DNA of 64,000 nucleotides, taken from positions 242,689 to 306,688 of the forward strand of contig JADKFY010000004.1 of NCBI GenBank assembly GCA_016717305.1. The letters run 5' to 3'. Shown piece after piece: positions 29,638-39,328 of the stretch (the stretch's first letter is position 1; the number at the start of each line of letters is the position of its first letter). The position numbers were made by a program, and so were the translations under genes. The notes under the pieces are model-generated. The model saw nothing but the letters and a program-made list of their open reading frames with translations. It ran no database searches and was not told where the DNA came from. The DNA is from Flavobacteriales bacterium (GTDB lineage Bacteria > Bacteroidota > Bacteroidia > Flavobacteriales_F > PHOS-HE28).

Positions 29638-30842
29638 ATGAGGGTGGCGATCATAGGTGGTGGTGCAGCAGGGTTCTTTCCGCGATCAGCGCCAAGACCA
29701 ACCATTCCAACGCTGAGGTCGTTCTGTTCGAGAAGACGGACAAGCTCTTGGCCAAGGTGCGCATCAGTGGGGAGGTCGCTGCAATGTGACCCATGCGTGC
29801 CATGGTGCACGGAAACTGGCTTCGAACTACCCACGCGGTGAACGCTTCCTTCGGAAGGCATTTGAACAGTTCGCCGTAAAGACACCGTGGACTGGTTCGC
29901 GCAACGGAACGTGGATCTAAAGACGGAATTGGATGGTCGCATGTTCCCGACCACGGATGACTCGCGTAGCGTGATCACCGCACTGATGGATGAAGCGGAG
30001 CAGCTGAAGATCCAGGTCCGTTTGAAATGTGCGGTCATTGGCATTGAAAGATCGGGCGATCGCTTCCAAGTGTCATTATCGAACGACTGTGTGGAATTGT
30101 ACGATCGGGTCATTGTCACCACGGGTGGAAGCCCCAAACCAGAGACGTATTCGTGGCTCAAAGCCTTAGGCCACACGATCGTTCCGCCGGCGCCCTCGCT
30201 ATTCACGTTTAACATGCCCGCATCCAATACGGGAGTTGATGGGAGTTGTTGTTCCAGCTCGGGTTCGCATCATCGGAACAGATGTTGAGAGTAAGGGTCC
30301 ATTGCTCATAACACATTGGGGAATGAGCGGCCCTGCCATTCTACGAGCCAGTGCCTGGGGTGCGCGGGTGTTACAGGAAAGGGGGTACAACTTCTCAGTA
30401 CAGATCAATTGGTTGGCCGGGATGAGCGAGGATCACGCACGACAATTCCTCACAGAACACGCGGATGAATTCGATCGCAAGCAGATCGGGAATGCGAATC
30501 CCTTCACGCTGCCCAAACGATTCTGGTCGTTTATTTTGAACAAGGCCGGAGTCTCCTCGGAATCCATTTGGTCCCCGGATCCCAAAGAAGGACAAGAACC
30601 GAACGATCGACCTGCTTACGAACGACCGTTACGAGGTCCGTGGGAAAAGCATCTTCAAGGAAGAATTTGTTACGGCCGGTGGCATTTCTTTGGAAGAGGT
30701 TTCCCCCTTCACCATGCAAAGTACCGTTGTACCGGAGCTCTATTTTGCCGGTGAGGTGTTGGACATCGATGGGATCACCGGTGGCTTCAATTTTCAAGCT
30801 GCATGGACAACAGGCCATATCGCAGGCTTGTTGAAGAATTGA
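29638..30842 (+). pseudogene. HI0933/BaiN-type FAD-dependent oxidoreductase, frameshifted
   Basis: Stitched across frames this is about 400 residues of the HI0933 (BaiN/RdsA) flavoprotein family. It starts with the dinucleotide-binding MRVAIIGGGAAGFF, continues with AISAKTNHSNAEVVLFEKTDKL, ISGGGRCNVTHA (after correction), FAVKDTVDWFAQRNVDLKTE, HWGMSGPAILRASAWGAR and ends with the hallmark AGEVLDIDGITGGFNFQ. Breaks occur near 29680, 29769-29772 (GGGG for expected GGGGG), 29881 (lost G after AAA), about 30238 and about 30590. The motifs are all intact, which argues for base-calling errors and against decay. Confidence 0.8.
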
Positions 30843-30852
30843 ACTTAACAGT

Positions 30853-31896
30853 TCACCAGACCAGCTTCTGCACCTGGCGACCCGCCTTCGTATCCAGAAC
30901 GATGAGGTAGATGCCCGCTGGGACATCCAATGGAATACTCGCCTGGTCGCTTGAGAACGAAACGGACTTGACCAAGCTTCCTCTTCCATCATGGATCTGC
31001 ACTAGGCCATTCACAACTTGCTTGTTCAGAGAGATCCGTAGTTGATCTTGATCCTTCCAGATCCTTCCCACACTCACATCCAGATCCGAAACACTTGCGG
31101 TAGCCCCCCAGATGTACTCCACCCACTGTGGCTGGTCTATGTAGGGGTTGCGGTTGTTTTGCATAGTGTTGAAGATCTTGTTGTTACGATCGATCTCCTT
31201 TTGGCTCACGGGATCCGCCAAGTGCCAAGACAGTAATAGGGCCTCAGCCCAAGCATTGAATTGCCCACTCATGAGCATAGGGCTTGTCCAGCTTTGGGTT
31301 TGGCCCAAATAGCGCGTAAGCATGTAGAAGTAGCCACGGGCCAGGTCACCTTTGTACGCATCGATCGGCTCGAACACTGTACCGCTGCAACCTGGAAAAT
31401 TGCATAGCCCCAACTTGCTTCCATTCTGGCTCGTGTAGCTTGGGGAACCCACTTCACCATACGCCCAATTCCCGCGTTGCCCATTCACCCAACCGTCGGT
31501 GGGATAAATGAGGAAGAGATCTGAAACCATGGGCGTTCCGTTGTTGAACCAGCTCTGCGGGAAGCTATGCTCACGGTTGTAGCAATCCCCTTCGCCGTTG
31601 TACTCCCCGCATTGATCGGACCCGAACGTGAATTCATAAGGTGAGGTGCCACCCGGCACATCTGAATACATGTCCCAGATCTTACCGTTCGGCTTGCGAT
31701 CCAGATTGAAGAAATTGGACCAAAGGGAATTGAAGTCGATAACGCTATGGTCGTCAATGATCTCGTGCAGCGCCGAACGCAGAGGTTCTCCGGTCAACCC
31801 TTGTGCTGCGTCATAATATCCCGCAGGTGGTTGGGCCAACAGTTGAAAAGGAGCGCACAAGCAGAGTACAACGAAGTGTCTAGCCATCGGTAACAT
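30853..31896 (-). CDS. Secreted endonuclease I family nuclease with T9SS type A domain
   Basis: A 347-residue exported nuclease. The frame is open from 32097, but that upstream part belongs to another gene; the ATG at 31896 (signal peptide, cleavage after LLAQ) has a perfect TACTTTTG box five bases upstream. The EndA/NucM fold is shown by DCYNREHSFPQSWF (catalytic His), SDLFLIYPTDGWVNGQRGNWAYGEV and a late DPVSQKEIDRNNKIF. From about residue 275 a T9SS type A sorting domain follows, ending GRQVQKLVW. It probably degrades extracellular DNA for nutrients or matrix turnover. It is the only intact gene between 29.6 and 39.1 kb. Confidence 0.92.
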   Translation of the reverse strand: MLPMARHFVVLCLCAPFQLLAQPPAGYYDAAQGLTGEPLRSALHEIIDDHSVIDFNSLWSNFFNLDRKPNGKIWDMYSDVPGGTSPYEFTFGSDQCGEYNGEGDCYNREHSFPQSWFNNGTPMVSDLFLIYPTDGWVNGQRGNWAYGEVGSPSYTSQNGSKLGLCNFPGCSGTVFEPIDAYKGDLARGYFYMLTRYLGQTQSWTSPMLMSGQFNAWAEALLLSWHLADPVSQKEIDRNNKIFNTMQNNRNPYIDQPQWVEYIWGATASVSDLDVSVGRIWKDQDQLRISLNKQVVNGLVQIHDGRGSLVKSVSFSSDQASIPLDVPAGIYLIVLDTKAGRQVQKLVW

Positions 31897-31901
31897 GGTT
31901 G

Positions 31902-31909
31902 CAAAAGTA
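31902..31909 (-). promoter_or_regulatory. -7 box of the endonuclease I gene
   Basis: TACTTTTG is a full match to the Bacteroidota TAnnTTTG box, five bases before the ATG at 31896, so the message would be leaderless. No clear TTG element was seen at -33. Confidence 0.55.
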
Positions 31910-31913
31910 CCGC

Positions 31914-32210
31914 TCAGCGTTTGGCCTTGCCGAAGATCAGGTGCGAAGAACCGCTTCTCGAAGGCCCAGAAGAATTTGAACTGACCGAAGAGGGCACCGT
32001 AAAGGAGGAGGAGCACGTTGTAAATAGGGAGGATCAACACGTAGTAGATCACGGAAAGAGCAATGAAGGATCCCTTCACCTGTGAAGAACGCAACAATGG
32101 GTCGCTTCAACAAAAGCACCGTGGTACCGGTACAAGCGAATACCAAAGGATCAACACCACCCGCCAAGGACCAACTCCCAGCGCTGTTCCAAACGTTGCA
32201 TCAAACTCAT
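31914..32210 (-). pseudogene. DUF6787-like small membrane protein, frameshifted
   Basis: Reading across frames from the ATG at 32210 (or 32201) gives about 95 residues: MSLMQRLEQRWEL, a first hydrophobic segment (VVLILLVFACTGTTVLLL), KRPIVAF, a second long hydrophobic segment (ALSVIYYVLILPIYNVLLLLY) and GQFKFFWAFEKRFF. This layout (basic amphipathic start with RW, two membrane segments, terminal GQF.FF) resembles the DUF6787 family of Bacteroidota. At least two frameshifts are needed, and the last shift restores a TGA at 31914-31916. The function is unknown. Confidence 0.5.
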
Positions 32211-32267
32211 TCACAGAGCAGGTCAAGAGTTCGAACAGATCCGCCTTCCATCGTTATCGTGGCCGTT

Positions 32268-33381
32268 CTATTGCACCGGTTGATCGATCCATTCAGCCAG
32301 GAACAAGTTCGTTTCTCGCGTGCCGCCATTGTTCCGGTTGCTGCTGAAGACCAAGTAGCGCCCATCCTTGCTGAATACTGGAAATGCATCGAATGTTTCA
32401 CCATAACCGATCTGTTCAAGACCGCTGCCATCGGCATTGATCATGTACAAGGTGAAAGGGAAGCCACGCTCACTGGTGTGGTTGCTGGCAAAGATCACCT
32501 GCTTGCCATTCGGGTGCCAATACGGGGCCCAATTGGCTTGTCCCAACGAGGTGATCTTCTTGGCATCGCTGCCGTCCGCATTCGCGATGTACAGCTCCAT
32601 GTTCGTTGGCATCACGAGACCTTCCTTCAGCAATTGCTTGTATTCAGCCTCTTCTTCTGGAGTTTCCATGCGGCTTGCCCGCCACAGCAACCTGGTGCCG
32701 TCCGGACTGAAAACGCGCCGCCATCATAGCCGAGCGTTGATGTGATCCGCTTCACATCGCTACCATCGATGTTCATCGTGTACAGGTCGAGATCACCATC
32801 GCGCATGCTGGTGAACACGATGCGGTCACCTTTGGGCGATACAGTGGCTTCCGCATCGTAACCCTTTTGGTCCGTCAACTTTCTTTTGATGTTTCCTTCA
32901 GATCGGTTAAAACGATATCGAAGCTATCGTAGATCGGCCATACGTACTTCTTGTCGGCACGGCGTTCCGGAACCGGTGGACATTCCTTGCCGGCCCCAAC
33001 AGTGGTTGCGAACAGCACAAGGCTATCGCCCCGGAAGGAAGTAGCTGCAGGTGGTTCGCCCTCCTTGTAAGCTAACGCGTGTGGGTTCGTTCGCGCGAAG
33101 GTCATCGGTGAACGGGTTGAATACGTGGATCCGATCGCATTGCTCGCCCCAATTCGGATTATTGCTTTGAAGCTGAGCATGTTCCCATCAAAACTCCAAT
33201 ATGCTTCCGCATTATCGCCACCGAAGGTCAGTTGCTTCAAGCTCTTGAAATGCTTTTCCAACGGATGGATCAGGCTATCCTTTGGCGGAGCAACCGTTTC
33301 TTCAACCTTGTTTTCTGTCGCTTGCTGGTCTGCCGATGAACAAGCCATTAGCACGATAGGAAGGAAGAGAAGGTTTCGCAT
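32268..33381 (-). pseudogene. TolB-like (PD40/WD40-like) lipoprotein, frameshifted
   Basis: The ATG at 33381 starts a lipoprotein signal (MRNLLFLPIVLMAC). The stitched product is a beta-propeller of TolB/PD40 repeats: LKQLTFGGDNAEAYWSFDG, YDAEATVSPKGDRIVFTSMR, DLYTMNIDGSDVKRIT, GQANWAPYWHPNGKQVIFAS and FPVFSKDGRYLVFSSNRN. Between about 33025 and 33180 the correct frame is not the longest open one: the alternative frame gives FQSNNPNWGEQCDRI and GRTTCSYFLPG, which match the family, so two compensating shifts (lost T near 33175, extra G near 33035) are hidden there. Further breaks lie near 32878 and 32700. It probably binds proteins or glycans in the envelope. Confidence 0.75.
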
Positions 33382-33408
33382 GGTCACGATCCGGTTTTGA
33401 TTGAGCGG

Positions 33409-33416
33409 CGAAGGTA
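33409..33416 (-). promoter_or_regulatory. Possible -7 box of the TolB-like lipoprotein gene
   Basis: TACCTTCG on the minus strand, one mismatch from TAnnTTTG, 27 bases before the ATG at 33381. The same octamer precedes the genes starting at 44460 and 58615. Confidence 0.3.
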
Positions 33417-33488
33417 CTTTGGTTGGGTGTTCGTAAGATCCAATTCTCCGAAACACCTTTATCGAGAGACTTGAAATATCTTAAGCCA

Positions 33489-34557
33489 ATGCCGATCGAC
33501 GATAACCCCATCAAAGGGCGCGGATCTTCGTTACAAGTGCCGAATCGCTTCCCTGCGCCGGGCATACGGGGTGGTGCATGCCGAAGGGGTGGATGAGGTG
33601 GAGCAGGAGGCGTATCCAACTCGATTTATTGCCACGGAAGCGAAGTCGATCTTGAACAAGATCACTAGTCCGGACCTATCATTTCCGTGGACCTTTGAAT
33701 GCGTACCAAGGTTGCGAGCACGGCTGCAGCTATTGCTACGCACGGCCCACGCACGAGTATTGGGGATACAGCGCCGGCTTGGACTTTGAGCGAGTGGTCC
33801 TCGTAAAACGGAATGCTCCTGAACTTTTTGGAGAAGGCCCTTCGGCACCCACGATGGAAAGGTGAACCGATCAGCATGTCCGGAGTTACCGATCCCTACC
33901 AGCCAAGGGAACGTGTGGAGCAGCTCACGCATCGATTATTGGCCATCGCGTTGGAGTACAAACAGCCGGTCACCCGATCACGAAAAATGCATTGATACTT
34001 CGCGATCTCGATCTTTGAAAGCCTTGGCCGAACAGCGCTTGGTACAGGTTGCCATCAGCTTCACGACCATGAACGACCCTTGCGCCGTGTGCTGGAACCA
34101 CGCACCAGCTCCGGTGCCGAACGCTTGCGCACCATGGAGCGGCTTGCATTGGCCAAGGTGCCGGTAATGGCGACGATCGCTCCGATCATTCCCGCGTTGA
34201 ATGAACCGGAGATCCCTGACCTGTTGGAACGCGCCGCCAACGCTGGAGCGCTCGGTGCGAGCTACACGGTGCTTCGCACGAACGGCGCAGTGCAGCCCAT
34301 CTTCGAAGCATGGTTGCAACATCATTTCCCCGGACCGGGCCGAAAAGATCATGGCACAAACGCGCGCGTTGCACGGTGGCAAACCCAATGATAGCGTACA
34401 CGGTAGACGGATGCGTGGCGCTGGAGCCTTCGCCGAGAATATTTCACGCCTTTTTCGAGTGCTCCGCAAACGACACTTCGTCGATCGGTGCATGCCACCG
34501 TTGGACAGTTCTGCCTTCAAGCCACCCGCTCGCGGTCAACTGGATCTGTTCCAGTAA
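33489..34557 (+). pseudogene. PA0069-family radical SAM protein, frameshifted
   Basis: The stitched product is about 355 residues and belongs to the PA0069/SplB-like radical SAM family of unknown reaction. It starts with MPIDDNPIKGRGSSLQVPNRF, continues with DEVEQEAYPTRF and SILNKITSPDL, and has the cluster-binding motif GCEHGCSYCYARPTHEYWG (CxxxCxxC) at about 33707-33760. Later pieces include SMSGVTDPYQP, PVTRSRK, MERLALAKVPVMATIAPIIPALNEPEI and the end FKPPARGQLDLFQ. Several frameshifts occur between 33.53 and 34.45 kb. The motifs are conserved in every frame, so the gene may be intact in the living cell. Confidence 0.75.
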
Positions 34558-35066
34558 GTGGCCAATAGGCAAGCTCTCGGTGTAATGTGCCACTGGTCGA
34601 TGGCTCCGATCGGAAGAGGGAGATCCGGTCCAGGACCAGATGTTCCAGTACTACACCGTTCGATACACCAGTATGAGCTTTACGGGATCGCGCCAACGTG
34701 ATGTGCGGCCAGTAAGGTCGATAAGTACTTGGTTCCGTTCCGGTGGCTTGTGCCAAGGCCATGTGCAATGCGGTCAATGCGGGTTCCGGCTGGAAACGGA
34801 TCCAAAGCATCGTCGGGTCCTCTTTGGGCATCGTTACCAAGCCGCCATTCAAGAGCGAAATTGGAGGGGTGGCCTGTGCGATATGTGCAGCAGCTTTTGA
34901 ACAATGGCCAAGCCTCTTCATCACGCTCTCCGATGAACAAAGCGGTCACGTGCCATTGTGCAACCGGCGCAACACGCCAAACGGGATCGTTCAATGTGGG
35001 CCCCGCTTGTGCTTGGATCACTTTGCAAAGAGCCGAAGGGATGGTCGTACCTAGGAAGATGCGCAT
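34517..35066 (-). pseudogene. thpR: RNA 2',3'-cyclic phosphodiesterase ThpR (LigT-like), frameshifted
   Basis: A 2H phosphoesterase of about 180 residues that opens 2',3'-cyclic phosphates in RNA. The N-terminal half starts at ATG 35066 (MRIFLGTTIPSALCKVIQ; another ATG is at 35087) and holds the first HxTx motif, QWHVTALFIGER. The second half, in a different frame after a break near 34870, holds LWIRFQPEPALTALH and the second motif, WPHITLARSRK. Its 3' end overlaps the convergent radical SAM gene by about 40 bp. Both catalytic motifs are intact. Confidence 0.75.
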
Positions 35067-35341
35067 GGTTTTGGACTTTTTGGACATGCCTGAGCGACCG
35101 GTCAGAGAAAGCCCAACCCTTCACCTGGATCAATGCGCCGGAAGGTAGAACTGATCTCCTCTGAATGTTGAACATGAACTAGCTGAGGTTCCATTACGGC
35201 ACTGAAATTACCATTGATCATCTATCCTATTTCAGCAGTTCTTCAACCTGATCGAGCGATCATGTGTTGGTCCCTGATGAGATACTCCTTCGGACCGGTG
35301 ATTGGTACCTTCGCGGTACCGCAGCAGATGCATGATGTTGG

Positions 35342-38300
35342 ATGATGCGGTCATATTTCAAAATGGATCTCCAAATTTCCAAAGCACATCGTTACCTAGG
35401 ACGTTCACTGGTATGTATCGGACTCGTGTGTTCCTTCCTTGCCCAACACGGTATCAAGGCCCAACCCGTGCTTCCACCCAATTTCAATTCCTTGGCCGCT
35501 CCCGGTCCTGCTTTCGAACAACCAGTTGGCGTTGCTTGGGACCAGAGCGGCAGGCAATTCGTTTGGGAAAGGGTGGTAAGGTGTGGGTGGTGGTGAATGG
35601 CGTGCGGAACGTGACCCCATTGCTGGATATCAGTGAAGAAGTTGGAATTGGAGGGACCACGGGATGTTGGGCTTTGCACTGGATCCCGCCTTCCTTAACA
35701 ATGGTCGGTTCTATGTTTCGTACGTGGTGGACAGGCATCATCCGATGAATTTCGGGACCGCGAACTACAGTCCAAGTACCAACGATTACTACTCGGCCAC
35801 GCATCATTCGAATAACGCGGTTTACAGCGCCAGGTCCGGAGCATGTGGTGGCTGATCCTGGGTCTCGCACTCATCCTGTTGGGTACAACGCCTCAGACCG
35901 GTGCACCTGTCACACACGAATCGCACGGTTGTGGCAGTTTGTGTTCGGGAAATGACGGTACACTAATGGCGAGCATCGGGGATAATGCGAGCTACTTCGG
36001 ATCGATATGGGAAATGCTTGGGAATCTTCCTTCCTCACTGCGTTAACCGATGGGATCTTGCGTCCCAGTGAGAATGTGGGTGCTTTTCGTGCACAGATAT
36101 TGGGGTGTTTGAATGGGAAGATCCTCCGGCTGGACCCGAATACGGGAAATGGGGTGTCCTCAACCCATGGTACAGTGCTTCGCGCCGGTCCACCACGTCC
36201 AAAGTCTGGGCGTTGGGAGTGCGCAACCCTTATCGGATGACCCATAAACAGGGACCGGTAGCACCGATCCCGCCGACGGCCAACCCGGCGTGTTCTACTT
36301 CGGCGATGTGGGCCAGGACAGTTGGGAAGAGCAGAACGTGTGCATCGAGAAAGGGCTGAATTTCGGATGGCCGTTATTCGAAGGGCTCACAGCACGATGG
36401 GTTCATGCCTGCTCTAACGGAGAATCGCGATGCCCCGAACCCCGTTTACAATGGGATCAATTGCACCCGACAGGTATTTCTACCTGGGATCTTTTGAAAC
36501 AGGACACCCGACAGCTGCTGGGAAACTTTCCAACGCCCTGCGATAGCACATTACAGATACCTGCAATGTGCCCCACGCACTTGCACAAGAGGCCGAGCAT
36601 CGATTATTTGCACGGTATTCTATCGCGTGTTGGAGCAGACAACGGAATGATGCCGTGTACTTCTACCTTGATGATCCGAATTCACCTGTGCCTGGTCCAC
36701 GGTTCGGAGGCAATGCTGCCATTGGCGGACCGTTCATGGCAGCTTCGGGCTTTCCGGTCGAATACCAGAATTCCGCATTCCACGGGGATTATGGACAGGG
36801 ATGGATACGTCGGTTCAAATATGATGAGACCGATAGCATAGAGAGCGTCCACGATTTCGCAACAGGCTTGGCTCCTATGTGCTGGTTGGGAGAAGGTCCA
36901 GACGGGTGTCTCTGGTATATCAAATATGATAGCGGTGATTTGGAGCGCATCTGTTACACGGCAAACCTCAACCTCCCGCCAATCGCTGTTGCAACACAGG
37001 ATCTTGAGTATGGCCCCGGTCCATTGATGATCAATTTACGGGTAGCAACAGCACGGATCCAGAAGGTCTACCGCTATCATACTCATGGGACTTTGGGCTA
37101 GTAACAAGCACGATTGCGGATCCTACCCATGTATTCCCGTCGCCGCCAGGTATTTGTGACCACGTACCCGGTCACTTTGACCGTAACCGATGATATTGGA
37201 CAAAGCTCCAGCACGGAACTGATCGTTTCGGTGAACAACACACCTCCGGAAGTGGAGATCACGAGCATTCCGGACGAGGCCCTTTATCCAGTGGGCATTG
37301 ATACTACTTACGTACTGACCGCATCCGTTACGGATGGGGAACATCAGGCGAACTGACCTATTCTTGGCGTACTACACTGTTCCATAATACCCATAACCAC
37401 CCTGAGCCGCTCGACCAAAATGAGAATAGTAGCACTATGATCAGTGGTGTTGGTTGTGGCTCGGAACCATTCCACTACTCCGTTGGTCTTACCGTTACGG
37501 ATGCGGGTGGGCTCAGTGGCCATGCCGAGAAGGAGCTTTTTCCGACCAAGCCGCGCGATCGCACCGACGCCTTGTTCACCTCCGATGTTATCGCAGGGTT
37601 CGGACCGCTCGCAGTTTCCTTTGATGGTTCATCTTCCTACGACCCCGGAACCATTGTTTCCTATGACTGGATTTCGGGGATGGAGATACCAGTAGCAGTG
37701 TCACTCCGTCGAACAGTTTCGCGACGGAAGGTGAATACGAGGTCGTGTTGACCGTGACGGATGATGATGGATTGACCGGTACAGTGACCCGCTTCGATCA
37801 CCGTACTTTCCACTGCTCCTCCACAATGCGTTGGGGAGCCCGGAACTTTATTGCGGGAGGTATGGAATGGCATCAATGGTATTGCGGTCCTCGACCTGTT
37901 GAACAGTCCGAATTATCTGGATCTTCCAAATGCAACCACGATGATCACCGAATTTGCCTCGCCGATCAACGTGGGCAATAACTATGGACAGCGCATCCGT
38001 GGATCCATCCAGGCTCCGGAAACGGGCAACTACGTGTTCACTGTTACTGGGGATGATAATGTGGCTGTTTATCTCGGATTGAATGCGGAGTCCCAATTCA
38101 AGGAGTTGATCTGTAGCATCCCACTGTCCACCACGTACAATGATTTCTTTGCATTCCCGCAGCAGATCAGTACATCCAAATACATGGAAGCTGGTCGTTA
38201 CTATTACGTCGAGGTTCTCCACAAAGAGGGTAGTGGTGCCGATTTCGTCGCTCTGTGGTGGCAAACCCCGAGCAACAATACACGCACGATCATACCCGGT

Positions 38301-39065
38301 TCCGTGCTGACACCTTGGACGGACTGTGGACCTAATGTGCAACTCCGTTTCAACCTACAGGGTCCATGGAACGATAGCACCCACTTGATGAACGATGATC
38401 TACGCCTGGCTGGTCTGGTCCCATCGACCGAGCCTTATGCTGCAGCCGGTTTTACTTTGGTAGGGAGCGGCGGTGAGACCGTTTCGGAGGCGTTGCTTGA
38501 TGTTGAAGGAAGCAATGCCGTTGTGGATTGGGCATTGGTTGAATTGCGTAACGCGCTGGACCCCACACAGATCGTGGCCACTCGTAGCGTGCTTTTGCAA
38601 CGCGATGGTGACGTGATCGGCACGGATGGCTACAAGAAGTTGATCTTCGACCAGCCTGCGGGTGAATACTTTGTTGCCGTGCGACACCGGAACCACTTGG
38701 GGCCATGACCTCAATGCCATCACTTTGGATAGTTCAGCGGTGATCTTGGTCTTACAGATGGAAGTGTGCCCATGTTCGGGACAGCTGCTCAAACTGGGCC
38801 TCGCGAGCGATGAAAACGGATTATGGTCTGTAATGCTGTTCGTGACGGTTTGGTGAAATACACGGGATCAAGGAAATGACGCGATCCGATACTGGTTGCC
38901 GTGGGTGGAAGTACACCTTCCAATGTGATTTCAGGCTACTCCGTTCTTGATGTGAACTTGGACGGGCCGATCAAGTACACTGGAATCGGCAATGATCGGG
39001 ACCTGATCCTCCAGAATTTACCCGGCCTGATAATAACCGGCGTGCGTCGCGAGCAATTACCCTAA
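35342..39065 (+). pseudogene. Glucose/sorbosone dehydrogenase-PKD-PA14 secreted protein, heavily frameshifted paralogue
   Basis: The stitched product (about 1,230 codons) matches the intact next gene along its length. It starts with a signal peptide (LVCIGLVCSFLAQHGIKAQ), then a GSDH-type propeller (QPVGVAWDQSGRQFVWE, MLGFALDPAFLNNGRFYVSYVVDRHH, GVRNPYRMTHK), PKD segments (LTVTDDIGQSSS, SYDPGTIVSYDW), a PA14 domain (NYGQRIRGSIQAPETGNYVFTV, KEGSGADFVALWWQTP) and the closing PIKYTGIGNDRDLIL...REQLP. At least eight frame changes are needed, and the longest clean stretch is 37851-38708. It is either a decaying tandem duplicate or badly called sequence. Confidence 0.8.
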
Positions 39066-39328
39066 GGCCTTGGTAGGAGCGCGAGTGATGACCGCGCTGA
39101 CGATCGGTTCCGAGACGACATCCTGATCCAGCGCTCACTTGTATTTAGCTCATTTTCGACACCCATCAGCGATCAAGGGCTATTGAAATTTGGCTTGTGA
39201 GGGTGGTTGTTCATGCCAAGTACCTATTAGTAGGTATTGACATGTATAGGTCAAAAGGATAATTTCGTCGGACAAATTTGCCAATTGGTCTATAGTATGA
39301 TCAATTCGCTCAAAGGTTCCACCAACCG

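Noticed and set aside
30853..32097. Long 414-residue form of the endonuclease with an N-terminal membrane anchor
   Set aside because: The extra 67 residues match the end of a separate DUF6787-like protein, and a promoter box lies directly before the ATG at 31896.
29545..39328. Mobile element or prophage remnants
   Set aside because: No transposase, integrase, terminal inverted repeat or phage gene can be read; the broken frames all belong to ordinary families.
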